Assembly (NCBI GenBank): GCA_028023455.1
Contig: JAQFVV010006294.1
Location: 1,639,001 to 1,703,000, forward strand
Length of the DNA: 64,000 nt
Reading direction: 5' to 3'
From: Epiperipatus broadwayi
Taxonomy: Eukaryota; Onychophora; Udeonychophora; Euonychophora; Peripatidae
Positions 48,045-59,486 of the stretch are shown in pieces. Made by a program: the position numbers and the translations under genes. Every line of letters starts with the position of its first letter. Within the stretch, counting starts at the first letter, position 1. The notes beneath the pieces are model-generated. The model was not told where the DNA came from and did not search any database. It saw nothing but the letters and a program-made list of their open reading frames with translations.

Positions 48045-48086
48045 TCCTCACTGATGAAGGCCACAAGCCAGAAACCAGTCTGGGGA
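48045..48086 (+). ncRNA. Hammerhead ribozyme-like motif, family 1, right arm of copy C
   Basis: TCCTCA, CTGATGA, A, GGC/GCC with loop CACAA, A, GAAA, CCAGT, C, TGGGGA. Both conserved boxes and all three stem II pairs are intact and the GUC cleavage triplet is present. Stem III ACCAGT has lost its central symmetry (ACTAGT in other copies). This is the best-preserved stem II of the family. Confidence 0.75.
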
Positions 48087-49839
48087 TATTGGATGAGTAG
48101 GCCCTAGATGGGGGTTTTATGCAAAATCTTTCTGGCATCCATTGATTACTCTGTCTGGCACTGAGAGGCACTACTATATGGAGAGTTTTGCCTAGTTTAA
48201 TAACAGTTATGTGCAAGCATAAGAAATGGTGATCATGTGATGTTTAATAATTATATAAGAAAATAAACTGTGAATTAGTTAGGAAAGCTACAGAAGAGAA
48301 TAAAAGTCTCAAAAGTATAAAACAACATCTTGGTATTGGTAGGAAATTTATTTCTGCAATAAGAAAAAAAAAGGCAACTATTACTAAAAATACTATCTCC
48401 TACAATTACTATATCTTCAAAGTTGCCCAAAATTTTAAACAAAGAAGTGAGACCTGCAATTAGATCTATGACAAAAAGAAAACTCCAGATAATAATGGAA
48501 TTATAATCCTTATTGTAAAAGTATCAGGTGAAGAAATAATTATTTTTTTTTGCAAAGTTACATATCAAATGTCTAAATGTAAAGATGTACCAGATTATTG
48601 AAAGAATGCAGTATTAATATTTTAAAAGGTAATAAAGAAGATATTTAGAAATTACAGATCTATCAGTATTTTATTATTTTTATTCAATTTTTTTCAAAGA
48701 TAATTATGAGTCATCTACAGCAAATTTGAATTTTAACAAACCAAAATATCAATCTGGATTTAAAAATGGTTTTAGTACAGTGGATTATATCCAAATATTG
48801 AAAGAAGTTATAGAAAGAATAAATGAATATATGAGTCACCATTATACTTTGGATGTACATTATGAAAAGACATTTGATTCAGCATTTCTTTAATAATTAA
48901 AGCACTGGATCACCATGTTATAGATCCAGGACATTATTATATTCTGAAAAATATTTATAAAAATTCAACAGCAATGATTAGATTGCATAATGATGCTAGG
49001 AAGGTTCCATAACTCTAAAAACTTTTTACAGTAGTTTTGCAAGAAATATTTCGTGGATTAAAATGGGAAGCTGAAAGATTAAAAGTAAATGGAGATTATT
49101 TATCTAGTCTTTGTAGATGATGCAATTGTTTTTGCCAATAATGTTTCTGGCAATTGCAAGAGTTATCAGATGAAAGTAAAAAACGAAGAACAAAGGTAAA
49201 TGTTAAAAAGATTAAAGTAATGTTCAATAGACTTTCTCAAAAGAAGAAAATAAAGATTGATAATGATGAGTTAGAAGAAGTTAACAACTACAAATATCTT
49301 AGTCAGATGATTACTACAGGTGGAAACATAATGGATGAAATTATTCATAGAATTAATCTTATTTGGAGTGCTTTTGGTAGAAATAATTTAATATTAAAAT
49401 ATAATATGGGTATGTGTTTGAAAAAAAAAAAGGTTTTTAAAAAAGTGTTTTACCAGTTCTTACTTATGAAATTAAGACATGGACACTTAACAAAAGAGCA
49501 ATACAGGGACTTTAGATTATTAATAAAGTATGGAGAAATGTATGCTTAGAATAACAAGAAGAGATTGAAAACAAAATACACGGGTGAGAGAACAAACAAG
49601 TATTACTGACATCATTGTAAGAATTAAGAGTCTGAAGTGGAGTGGTGTTGGGCATAGATTGCCAATTGAAATCTTAAACTGGGTTTCAAGAGATTGCAAA
49701 AGATCTGGAAAAAGATCACATATGAGATGGATGAATAAAATAAAGATGTTGGAGTAATGTGGAAAAGAGAGGTTAGAGATTGAAGAACTGGATTAAACAT
49801 TTGGAGATATCTTTATCTTGATGTGGATCAAAAATGGTT

Positions 49840-49868
49840 GATATATATATATATATGTGTGTGTGTGT
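49840..49868. repeat. (AT)n(GT)n microsatellite at the LINE 3' end
   Basis: The run follows directly on the LINE's terminal coding similarity. RTE-type LINEs often end in short simple repeats instead of poly(A), so this may be the true 3' end. Confidence 0.7.
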
Positions 49869-50040
49869 TTGCAGAACGAAATTATTTTTAATTTAACCAA
49901 TCAATAAATGATCTAATAGTATAATGTAGTATGATTGAGTATATATTTTTTACTTCATCTTCTAATTGTTGAGTAATAGTGATTATATGGTTTAGGATAT
50001 TATTGCTTTAGTGGCCCAGACTGAGAGTATATCTTGAAGT

Positions 50041-50092
50041 TCTCTAAAATGCCAATATATATATATATATATATATATTGGCATTTTAGAGA
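50041..50092. repeat. Cruciform-type (AT)n hairpin 1
   Basis: TCTCTAAAATGCCA and TGGCATTTTAGAGA flank an AT dinucleotide run, forming a perfect palindrome of about 52 bases. Confidence 0.95.
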
Positions 50093-50104
50093 AATGAAAA
50101 GATA

Positions 50105-50116
50105 TTTATTTCATAG

Positions 50117-50150
<34 letters not shown>

Positions 50151-50164
50151 CTATGAAATAAAAA
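50105..50164. repeat. Cruciform-type (AT)n hairpin 2
   Basis: TTTATTTCATAGAAAT and ATTTCTATGAAATAAA flank a second AT run, 13 bases after hairpin 1. Different flanking words in two adjacent perfect palindromes argue for repeat-centred inversion events, not a duplicated hairpin. Confidence 0.95.
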
Positions 50165-51239
50165 AAATATGTATTGAGTGTTTTGGATTACAGATAACTC
50201 ACTATACACATGAATCAGCCCAAGGCAGTAATAATGTCATTATTTAGGTGCTCGTTTTCAGATAACTGCACTGCATAACAAGCTAGCCAGTCTTTGGATA
50301 TATGAAGTATAATGACTATGTATTAGTATTAATTTAAAATAAAATAATCATGAGTAGTAAGCTTAGCATTCAGTTATAACAACTAGAATTTAAGGTAGAG
50401 TTAATATTCAATAAATTTACTTCTTCAGAAAAATAATAAATAAATGGGTTTGAAGTCATAGTTGTTGTGTATTTATTCTATAACATATATGAAATCCATA
50501 AATAACAAGCAAGAAAATATAAGATAAGTCAAAGAAAGTAGATATGATATTCATTTAATTCAGAAGTGAAATTTAAATTTCTATTAAGATCATTTTGTCT
50601 GGCATTTAGATCCTCTAATTATCTGGACATTCATTCACATGAGAAGAATGAAATGTGAAACAATTATAATTGATTAAAGTTAAATTTTTGTTTGCAATAA
50701 TCATCATGTCTCACATCACATAAATATCACTATATACAAATTAACAACTTATAGTGAAGTAAGAAAAATAAGATATTTAAAGATAATTTAGTGATATTAT
50801 CAATAGAATTATTTAGAGCTTATAATATTTAAAATTCTACAAATTAAAAATATTTATGAAAATGAATCATATCTTGGACCACATTTAGAACTTAAAATAA
50901 TTATATCATTTATGATAATAGTAAGCAGAAAGAACAACATTTATAATTGTATATGCAGGAGAATATTCTATTACTATTATTTTGGTGAATGGAAAATAAA
51001 TTTATAATCATTATTTTGTAATGTTTTTCCCAATTGTTTGCTTCATGAATAAAATGATTCTTTGAATTATATATGTTTATAATAAATATTCTTGCATTTA
51101 GCACAATCTTTAGTATATCTCAAGCTTTAAGAATTTCATAAAAAAGAATTGCAATATATGTGCTGATCATCATAATATATATAAAGTTAAATAAATATGC
51201 TAAATGTGGAATATAATTTCCCAAAGTGACTATCTGTAA

Positions 51240-51700
51240 ATATAACTGAGAAATGGCAAGAAAAACTGTAGAAGAGAATAAAAGTTTCAAAAGTATACAA
51301 CAACTTGGTATTTGAAAAAAAGTTATTTTAGCAATGAGAAGAAAAAAGAGCTTTCATTAAAAAGAGAGATGATACCATGAAATGTGATAATTCTATAAAG
51401 AATTTGCAGAATAAAAAACAGGGTCATTAAATACCCCCTATATTACTACATTTTCTGAATTGTCAAGCATTTTAAATGAAAAAGTATGCAATTAAATTTA
51501 TGGAGAAGAAAGAAATATCAAGAAATGGTAAAATTATTATTATTTTAAAAATATGAAAATATAATTTTTTTGACAAAACAGTATATTAAATGATAAAGCT
51601 GTATTAGATGATTGGTAAAATGCAGTAGTAATATTGATATTTAATAAAAATAAAGTACTAAAAATTACAGACTTATACACAATTTTTTTGTTTATTTTTT
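51240..51700 (+). pseudogene. Second RTE-like LINE fragment (RT N-terminal part)
   Basis: GTAGAAGAGAATAAAAGTTT and the following AAGTATACAACAACTTGGTA parallel 48283-48345 of the copy above, and the AAAATGCAGTAGTAATATTG block near 51620 parallels 48605-48625. It is more diverged and cut off where the 240 bp tandem duplication begins. Confidence 0.6.
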
Positions 51701-52185
51701 TATATAAAATTATTAAATATTTGTTTCTTAATATATATTAAATGTCTTACTTAAATTGAGATTTTATTTTGATATAATACACAATGCCAACTAAAAACTT
51801 TCTTATTGTTTTTGTCTATTTTTTCTGTCTATTATTCTTTTTTATTTGCAAAGTTAATATTTTAGATTTCAGATTAATTTCATTTTTTGAATTTATCTTT
51901 TTTGATTTTATACACAATTTTTTTTGTTTGTTATTATTTTTATATAAAATTATTAAATATTTGTTCTTTAGTATATATTAAATGTCTAACCTAAATTGAG
52001 ATTTTATTTCAATATAATACACAATGCCAGCTAAAATCATCTATTATCAAAAACTTTCTTATTCTTTTTTATTACATGAAGGGGTTTTTTGGCTATTGTT
52101 TTTTGTCTATTACTCTTTTTTATTTGTAAAGTTGATATTTTAGATTTCAGACTAATTTCATTTTTTGAATTTATCTTTTTGAGAA
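51680..52185. repeat. Tandem duplication, ~240 bp period, T-rich
   Basis: TATATAAAATTATTAAATAT occurs at 51701 and 51941. Both copies continue through TATATATTAAATGTCT, ATTGAGATTTTATTT and CACAATGCCA, and later share ATTTTAGATTTCAGA.TAATT. The second copy has about 35 extra bases. Two mirrored 65-66 codon frames are low-complexity by-products. Confidence 0.8.
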
Positions 52186-52399
52186 AATTTTTAAAAAGCA
52201 AAAAAAAAAAATTTTTTTTTATTAAAAAATAAAACAAAAAAAATGAACATAACTAGTGGTGAAAAATTGATTAGTTAGAAATCAGCATAAAATACAATAT
52301 TAATACATTTGTTGCTCAAATTGTGTTGCCTTTTTATATATTGCTTTATCTCTATGTGCCCCTGCCTTCTTATTTAATTGTTTCTCAGTCTCCCTGAAT

Positions 52400-53126
52400 A
52401 TTAAGCTGATTTCTTCACTATTTAAATGGTGTGGTTTGTGAATCTGAATATTATTGGTATCAATATGAGAGGTATTAACTCTCCCAAATGGCTGTTTGCT
52501 ATCAACAATTTGATCTCTCAAATTTCTCTTAATATTATTTTTTTCTCTGAAATTATACACTTTCTAATATTAAACTTGTTAGATATTTTGGGAGGTTTGG
52601 GTTTTTACAGTTCTACACTTCATCATCATAAAGCACCTTTTGATTTCTTTAAAAGCCTTTATCTTGATCAAAACATTATTGCCATTACCTTTCATCATAC
52701 TGCCTTTACAGTGAACATTATTTTATCTTTATTTATATAACAGATCCACTCTTATACATCAACTCATACACCATATTAGTCTTATTTCATTTAACTCTTT
52801 TCCTTCTCTTTTTTTGGTGACTTTAATATGTATTATACTGATTTTAAATACCTTCACCTTATTTATAAATTGATAAATGGTGAAGGCTTTTTCCAGATAA
52901 TGCCTTTTCTTTCTATACTTTAGAACATTCAATTCTCATTGATTTTTTATTATTCACTTGATCTGTATTTTGTAGTTAATTCATCTTTGCAATCAATAGT
53001 TCCTTTTGACCACTTGGAATTCTTTATGCAACTTGATATTGATCTTCATACATAATAAGTTTTTAACTACAATGATACATTAAGAGTATTGCTTATATCT
53101 ACATCTCTGAAGATGATGATCTTGGA

Positions 53127-53169
<43 letters not shown>

Positions 53170-55605
53170 GGAAGATTGATATTTTTTACAACCTATTGTA
53201 AATTTGTTTTCTTTTATCAATATCATCCAATTGGTCATTAGACATTACACTACTAAAACAAATCATCTACAGTTTTAGTTATGGAATTTGGTGCTATTAA
53301 TTTGAAATTGAAGTCATTTCTTGTGACCCTACTTTTATTCCTTTAATTATGACACTTAATAAAGCAATATAAACATACTCAATCTATATTAGCTGAGTAC
53401 TTTTCTAATAAAAAAGCCAAAATCTTCTTGGCTCAATCTCATAACTGGTTGAAAGGGTATATGTACTGGGTTCTGTCCCTTCTTTAATTATTGTAGATGA
53501 ACATTTTTTCACAGAACTCAACAGATTACCTTTTATTTTCTATCACTTTAAATTTAAGTTGCAAACATTCAGCTAATCTGAACTTTGGGTATTTTTATAA
53601 AGTCTTACATTATATTTAAGTTGAAGTTTTTATCTGGTAGCATTCATTTTGGTCCTCATATAATTTGTAAATATTTCTTGCATATTGTACCAATTATTTA
53701 CCATATCAATAGGCTGTATCCAGTTTTCTTCATTCCATTTTTCAAGCAAAATACTCTTCCTTCTTCTTTTAATAATCTTCACTCTATATCAATGAATCCA
53801 TCATTAAAGGAGTTAGATACAGCCTATTATTCTACATTCCATCTCAAACTATCAGTTTGTAAAAAAGATGCTTCCACATCTGGTGATTTTATCCTATTTT
53901 AAAATTATTATTGTCCAAGTTAGAACCACTAGAAGAGCTGGTCCCAGACTAATACAATTAGATATTTCATAAGCTTTTGATTCTGTCCCTGTTGGCACTC
54001 TCATTATACTATTAACAATTTCATATTCCTGTCCCCATTCTCTACCTTCTACATAATCTTCTAATGAACAGAGAAATTTTTATTACTTTTAATGGCAAAA
54101 TAATGCCAGGATTGAAATCTCATAATTCTATTCTTCAGAATTCATCTTTGAGAATACTTTGTTTTTTATTACTTATTAAATCCACTGCTCCTGAAATTAG
54201 AAAGAAAACTACCTGATATATATATATATTCCATGGTTGATAAAGCAGTCAAGCATATATCATTCATGGATGGTTTTGTCATTTTTCTCCCCTCTGAAAA
54301 TATCTTCTTTCTATTCTGGAATAATTATTTGACCATTAAAAACTTCTGTTTAGTGTTTTCTCCCATAACTGCTCATAACTTCCTTCAATTTCCCATTTAT
54401 AAATTTATGAATTCTATTCTCACATTTGAACTCCTTGTTTAAAGTGTACTTTTCCCTTCATACAAAAATCTCTTTAATTTCCTGATTTAGTCCAAAAGTG
54501 ACTTACTATATGCCGAATTTTAACTACATGAATGCTTTCAAGAAGATTAATTCACATTGTTCCAAACTGATTTGGAATAAAAAAAAGCCATTGCAATCAG
54601 TATTAGAATCTTATAGAAGCATGCTAAAGAAAATGATCTCTTTCTTCACTCAATCCCTACCTTTTATTTTCAGAAGTCATTTAACACTATTTTAAATTTG
54701 TCTTTGCTTATGATAATGCTGTAAAAATTTTTTAGTCACCCCTACTGATATACTTTCATCCAATAAAATTATTTTTTTTCAATTCTTAATTAAATCTATT
54801 TTTTCTTTTATTGATTTTAATAAACACACATTTCTCTAGAAACATATTCTTTTGGAATGCTTTCAATATATTCAGAATGCTAGTCAGCTTCAACTGTTCT
54901 CATCTCTTCTTACTATCACTAATAAACAGATAATCAAAAAATTTAAATTCTGGTATTGGGAATCAAAATATCTTGATTTCCTTATCAAAATCAACTTAGA
55001 AGCTCTATGTACAAGTCCTTTTTCATCACAGAATATGGTGCATGCTAACATTGACCCCTTTATTTTCTTTGTCATAAATCTGAAGAAACAATACATTTTT
55101 TTCTATTCCAGTGTCCTGCTCTTTTTACCTATAGAAATATTATTGAGTCAAAAGCTGAATCATTGATATTATGAAATGGAGCCTTTTCTTTTCAATTAGG
55201 GTTTCTCTTTTCCTTATGTTTGCCCTTTGGTTTGTAAGATGTCATATTTGCTTCAATCCTACATCTAGAAAATTACAATCACTATTTTACAATAAAATTT
55301 CAAAAATTAAAAACAGATCCAGGGCATTTGTCCTTCCAAACATTGCTAATGCTACCTGGAGTCTGGCCTCTCTTCTAGTAACTCCATTACAAGTAGATAA
55401 TTCCTTTTCTTGTTTAGTTTTGTATGCCTTTGCTGGGTATTTACAAAATGCATCTTTTGTAATTTATACACTATTGTATTTGTCTGCTTTTTGATGATAA
55501 ACTGTAAAATGTCCAATTAAATTTCAAATCATCTTTTTTACATTTGTAAAAAAAAAAATTGCCTAATAAAAATTGTTTTTTTTTAAAAAAAAAAAAAAGG
55601 CTAGT
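52400..55605 (+). mobile_element. L1/Tx1-like LINE, degenerate, with poly(A) end
   Basis: Endonuclease: LNIIGINMRGINSP (52.44 kb) matches the start of L1-type APE domains, then IIFFSE, LGFYSSTLHHH, NIIAITFHHTAFTVNII, FFGDFNM (52.81 kb, the GDFN motif) and VPFDHLEFF (SDH region). RT: IQLDIS-stop-AFDSVP (53.95 kb, motif A), a degenerate G.(R)QG region at 54.10 kb, FMDGFVIFLPS (54.26 kb, degraded Y-A-D-D), FHLFQ and LIWNKKK (54.57 kb, the kFIW motif). The end is AAAAATTGTTTTTTTT and a run of about 14 A near 55602. An (AT)n run interrupts it at 53.13-53.17 kb. Stops and frameshifts throughout show it is dead. Confidence 0.75.
53132..53167. repeat. (AT)n microsatellite
   Basis: An AT dinucleotide run between the endonuclease and RT parts of the L1-like relic. 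Confidence 0.95.
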
Positions 55606-55609
55606 GAGA

Positions 55610-56890
55610 AAATAATCATAATCTTAATGAAACAAAACAAAATAATTAGCAAAACATATCTATATGCCTAAACTTGCTATTGAAGTTCCTTTCTCAATAA
55701 TTCTATCAATTTTATTTATAGTTTATTAGACTTTAAAAAATCTAAAATTCTTTACTAAGCAATTAATTATTTCAAACTTTCAGCAAAAAAACAAACAAAA
55801 AATGTTAAGTAAATTATAATTAGAAATTTCTTTTATTACCACTTTTATTCATCAATAAATCAGAAAGTTATGTATAGTATCTTAAAATATATTTTATAAT
55901 CATTTTTCTCAGATATTTACTTCCTCATATATACTATGTACTTATGTGCTAAACTGTGAAATAGACTGAATTTGAGTAAAATTCTTAAATGTTTTCTTTT
56001 AATTAATACTAATAGTAACTTTTAAAAAAAAGTCTATAAGTGAATGTCAAACACATCTTTTATTTCTTTTTGTATGTACTTCTGTCATGGTATATTAAAT
56101 TCTTATAATATAAGAGGTAACAACATCTTTATAACATAATAATAAGCAAATATAAATTTATGAGAAACTTATAAAGTCAATGATTATTCTTCTCATCTAA
56201 TATACTTTGGTTCTTTCTACTTACAACTTATTTATAGATATTCTGATTTTCTAAAAGGATACCTTTTTAATAGGAATTACATCTATCATATTTAATCTGA
56301 AACCACAATTTCTTTTTATTTAAATAAGAAATAGAGTGTTTGTTATATCACCGAAATATGAGTTCTTCAATGTCTTTTAATTGCTTTTGTTTTTATGAAA
56401 AACAAGCAATGCCGAAAAATTGAAAACTAACTTTAGTAAAAGTTAAATTAGAAATGATGATGATAATTAATATTATCATTATTATTATTACATATTATAT
56501 GAACCATAGACATTAATTTTTTGTATTTGAATAAACAGTGAAAGAAGAAAACAATGACAAACACTTATATCTTTTATTAATTTAAAATGCTTTCAATTTC
56601 ATAATAGAGATATTTATTTTGTTTTGTTTTTTTGAATAAAGCTGATATTATCATATCCTTTTTTGATGTGTAAATTTATTTTTTATATATTTAAAACAAA
56701 ATATATCTATATAAAGCATGTATTTTTTAGAGTATGTCCTGCATTACATTTTTATTTTTATCTAGAATTTATTAAAAATATAAGTAAAACATTGTTTCAG
56801 CAAATATGAGTATCTGTCATTTATCATTTATATCAAAATAGTTTATATATCATTAGAAGTATATGTTTGTCAATCAAATCACATTTAAAA
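55610..56890. other. No recognisable gene
   Basis: AT-rich sequence with simple tracts such as (TTA)n near 56470-56490. Nothing recognisable. Confidence 0.4.
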
Positions 56891-57830
56891 TTTTAGTTTT
56901 GTATTATTCTGGGCTGGTCGTTTAATCCGCAGAATTATCATTACCATTTTTTGTATATATTATTCTGTACTGGTGGTGTAATGTGCAGAGTAATCATTTA
57001 TCATTTTATTATATTCTTTATATTCATTCCTGCGCTGTTAGTGCTTGTCACTCTGATGATGGTTAAAAAACTCACAAAGTGGTCAAGCATTGGTGGCTGG
57101 ATGGTCAGCACAGCTGCCTTACAATCAGTTGTCCCAGATTTATGGGTTTTCTTCCTGGCCAATCCTTTGACCATGAATAAAAAAACCCACAAAGCACTTA
57201 ATGCTTTGTTATTTCTTCGCATGGATAAATACATCCATATGGATATCATTGTTCTTGGTTGTATAAATGTATGTTTGAGCAGAGCCTCCATACATTATAG
57301 TGTTTACATTGTATCCTTCATTTTTAGGTTAAACTTGTGTGTTCAGTTACCAGCTATAAAGGGGACATTCGAATGAACCATTTTCATAATTTATTATGTG
57401 ATATTTCCAGTTCAATTGAGGCACAAATTTCCTCTTTGATTCATTATCTCATTATGGCCAACTTTTGTAGGTTTATCAATACCAATGGATGGTGCTATTA
57501 TTATAAATCTGAGATATAGGTACATTGGTTCTGATGTTGACATATTGGAGAAGTTGTCAAATAGGTGTTTGAACCCATCCTTTCTCCTATAAAGAGCTGA
57601 AATCAAATCCATTTGTGAAAAAGTCTTATATTGTACTTATTTGGAATTCATGTACACTATTCATGTATAGAAACAAGTATATGTGATGGTCTTTTATTTT
57701 ATTTATTGTTTATTTAATTTTCTAAATATTATATTAATCAATTATTTATCTAATATTGATGGAGTTGTAAATAAAGGTTAATTTTATCATTTAACCTAAC
57801 TTCCTGTTGCTACTTGTCATACATTGAACC

Positions 57831-57946
57831 AGAAAATCCACCATATTAAATAGATAATATATTAAAGCACATATTGTTCCTGATGACTAGAAAATCCACC
57901 ATATTAAATAGATCTTATATTAGAGCACATATTGTTCCTGATGATG
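57831..57946. repeat. 58 bp unit duplicated in tandem
   Basis: AGAAAATCCACCATATTAAA begins at 57831 and again at 57889; both copies end in ATATTGTTCCTGATGA. Four substitutions separate them. Confidence 0.95.
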
Positions 57947-58167
57947 CATACAAGGTTTACTGAAATTATAAGAGACTATCTTAATGCTTTTGTTTTAGGG
58001 TAACCTATTTTATAATATTATAACTGATACTTTACCTATTACAATAACCGTCTCATTGCTATTGATTTAATTAATAAATCATAGATTTATGCTTTACGTT
58101 TGACCAAATTATAATAATATTAAATAATGCTAACACACTTATAATGTAAATCAAAGCTCAGATATAA

Positions 58168-59001
58168 GTGCATACATCCTTGGATTTAAACATTACATGG
58201 GAAGATATAAAGCAAGAAGTAAAATATTTAGATATCAATGTATGCAGAGAAGGAAGTACACTTAACTATATAATGGTCATGAAGCCACCAGAAGTTTGTG
58301 GACAGATTCACCCTGATTCATACACACCTATGGCTCACAAGTTTGCTGGGTTGACATTGTTCCTTTTTAGAAATTACCATTTGTGCAAATTGGAGGCAGA
58401 TAGAAGGTCTAACATGATTAATTATACTAACAATTTAATCAAATCAAGATACAAGTGCAGTATAGTTTATAGTAAGATTAGACATTTTATTAACAATATA
58501 GGAACAGACAGAGTTAAAGATAACAAGTCTTGGCTGTTGTTGCCTTACGTACCCTCTTTGCATAAGACCTTCTATAGGACTTTCTGTACAGAGTTTTGTT
58601 TGAGCTTTCATATACCTTTCTCAACTAATAAACTTATTAACAATACTAAAGACACCATAGCTTCTGATCAGATCTCACAGGCCATGTGTAACATTGCATG
58701 CCCTCACAGTGGCTGCAAAGCCTCATACTATGGTGAAACCAGAGCCATCATAGCTACTAGGTTGTCACAGTATAAGTATAGCTATAATAAGTCACATACT
58801 AACCCAGAATGGACTTCAATTTTTGCACAACATCAAAAAGTATCCAGACACAAGTTCGAATCTGCCTCTGCAAAATTGGTTTGTACTGAGAGGCACAATA
58901 TTAAATGTAAGGTAAAGGAGGCTTACTTCATAGCAGAAGACTCCTTCACCATTAATCATAAAGAAGCATGTTTTGCTATATCAAGAAGATGGACTAATTG
59001 A
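58168..59001 (+). CDS. Penelope-like element: RT end, linker and GIY-YIG-like endonuclease
   Basis: The frame is open for 277 codons, by far the longest in the window, but starts after a stop with GTG; the first ATG is at residue 36, so it is a fragment. Residues 19-27 (KYLDINVCR) and 37-62 (VMKPPEVCGQIH, then PMAHKFA) match the FLD..I.R...........KPT......H..S..P..HK.A segment at the end of Penelope RTs. Residues 173-199 (CNIACPHSGCKASYYGET, then R...ATRLSQYK) match the Penelope Y.I.C....C.A.YIGET.R.L.TRL..HK endonuclease signature, with C174, C178 and C183 in place. VKEAYFI (249-255) carries the conserved E, and N263 fits the later Asn. The enzyme would nick target DNA and reverse-transcribe the element RNA. 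Confidence 0.8.
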   Translation: MHTSLDLNITWEDIKQEVKYLDINVCREGSTLNYIMVMKPPEVCGQIHPDSYTPMAHKFAGLTLFLFRNYHLCKLEADRRSNMINYTNNLIKSRYKCSIVYSKIRHFINNIGTDRVKDNKSWLLLPYVPSLHKTFYRTFCTEFCLSFHIPFSTNKLINNTKDTIASDQISQAMCNIACPHSGCKASYYGETRAIIATRLSQYKYSYNKSHTNPEWTSIFAQHQKVSRHKFESASAKLVCTERHNIKCKVKEAYFIAEDSFTINHKEACFAISRRWTN

Positions 59002-59486
59002 CTGATTTGCATAAAGTTTGCATATTATACATATAGAATGATTCCAATGAATGAGTCATAACAGGCTATGATTATGAGAAATACATTTTCTCGAAATTGC
59101 TAACCCATTTCAATTGGTTAATTGCTATTAATTTATAAAACTTTACATTATAAGCATGTTAGCACTATTTAATATTATTGATTTAATTAGAAATCTAAAT
59201 TAATGAAAGAAAAACTTAAAGTTCATGTTACTTACTTTCTATTGCAAAGTATATACCCTACATAGCATTTCTGTTCTAAAATCCTGAGTATATCTGAACT
59301 ACAACCAATCATGTTATGAGGCTGATTATAATAATTATTGACTGATTATATGGCCCATATTCACCATGTAATGATTCGTAGTGGTACAATGGATCCTACA
59401 TTTAATTCTGGAAGAGTAATCTTTAGCAGTTTTATAGATCATACCATCTTGCCCATTGTCAGCCATTGAGTCTCAAGTAAATAAAA

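Larger units (their letters stand above)
47561..48256. mobile_element. Family-1 hammerhead retroposon, copy C, inverted dimer with 13 bp target duplication
   Basis: TTAATAATTATAT occurs at 47561-47573 and 48244-48256, immediately around the insertion into the LINE. The insert has two arms of about 250 bases (about 47584-47835 and 47935-48190) that are diverged reverse complements, each with a hammerhead-like motif, joined by a spacer with its own inverted words (AATATTTTCAATCTAAGCTC and its mirror). The right end, GTGCAAGCATAAG then GATCATGTGATGT, matches copies at 9.9 and 31.2 kb. A 95-codon minus-strand frame over the right arm is a repeat by-product. Confidence 0.85.
46030..49850 (+). mobile_element. 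RTE-like LINE, nearly full length but degenerate, interrupted by a family-1 retroposon
   Basis: A 5' non-coding part (46.03-46.35 kb) matches the 7.56-7.85 kb copy. Endonuclease: a frame from 46355, then across stops KLDIIGLCEVIRK and LKSGHVMYYKG, GVEFIITKN and NNIVEIDGV, GDFNA-type and FEKNAKQK, ELDYILTNRKY, NTGSNHRLVRYKI (47.2 kb). RT: DYWKNAVLIF, NYRSISIL, ALDHHVIDPG, LKNIYKNSTAMIRLHND, EEIFRGLKWE-like, VDDAIVFANN-like (49.12 kb), then the frame at 49154-49549 with YKYLSQMITTGG and INLIWSAFGRNN, then QTSITDIIVRIKSLKWSGVG and HMRWMNKIK. The order is that of APE-endonuclease RTE-type LINEs. Stops and frameshifts make it inactive. Confidence 0.8.
56900..59190 (+). mobile_element. Penelope-like element, degenerate 5' part, open 3' coding part, inverted flanks
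   Basis: The coding part (58168-59001) is bracketed by an inverted pair. AATAATATTAAATAATGCTAA at about 58114 is mirrored by the block at 59142-59184, from TTTACATTATAAG to AATATTATTGATTT, over about 45 bases. Upstream lie a short tandem pair around 56905-56990 and a 58 bp tandem pair at 57831-57946. The frames at 56951-57376 and 57001-57291 overlap on opposite strands and neither is convincing as protein. Confidence 0.6.

Noticed and set aside
52037-52560. Minus-strand ORFs at 52037-52237 and 52300-52560
   Set aside because: They lie opposite the L1-like endonuclease and the T-rich duplication; composition and context make them shadows.
54890-55096. Minus-strand ORF within the L1-like element
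   Set aside because: It is antisense to the LINE frame and explained by it.
57036-57090. CTGATGATGGTT... as a hammerhead core
   Set aside because: No stem II partner and no GAAA at the right distance.
57875-57965. CCTGATGA at 57881 and 57939 as hammerhead cores beside the Penelope frame
   Set aside because: The second is followed by a hairpin with only four of six pairs and then GAAA, the first has no hairpin, and stem I does not form in either.
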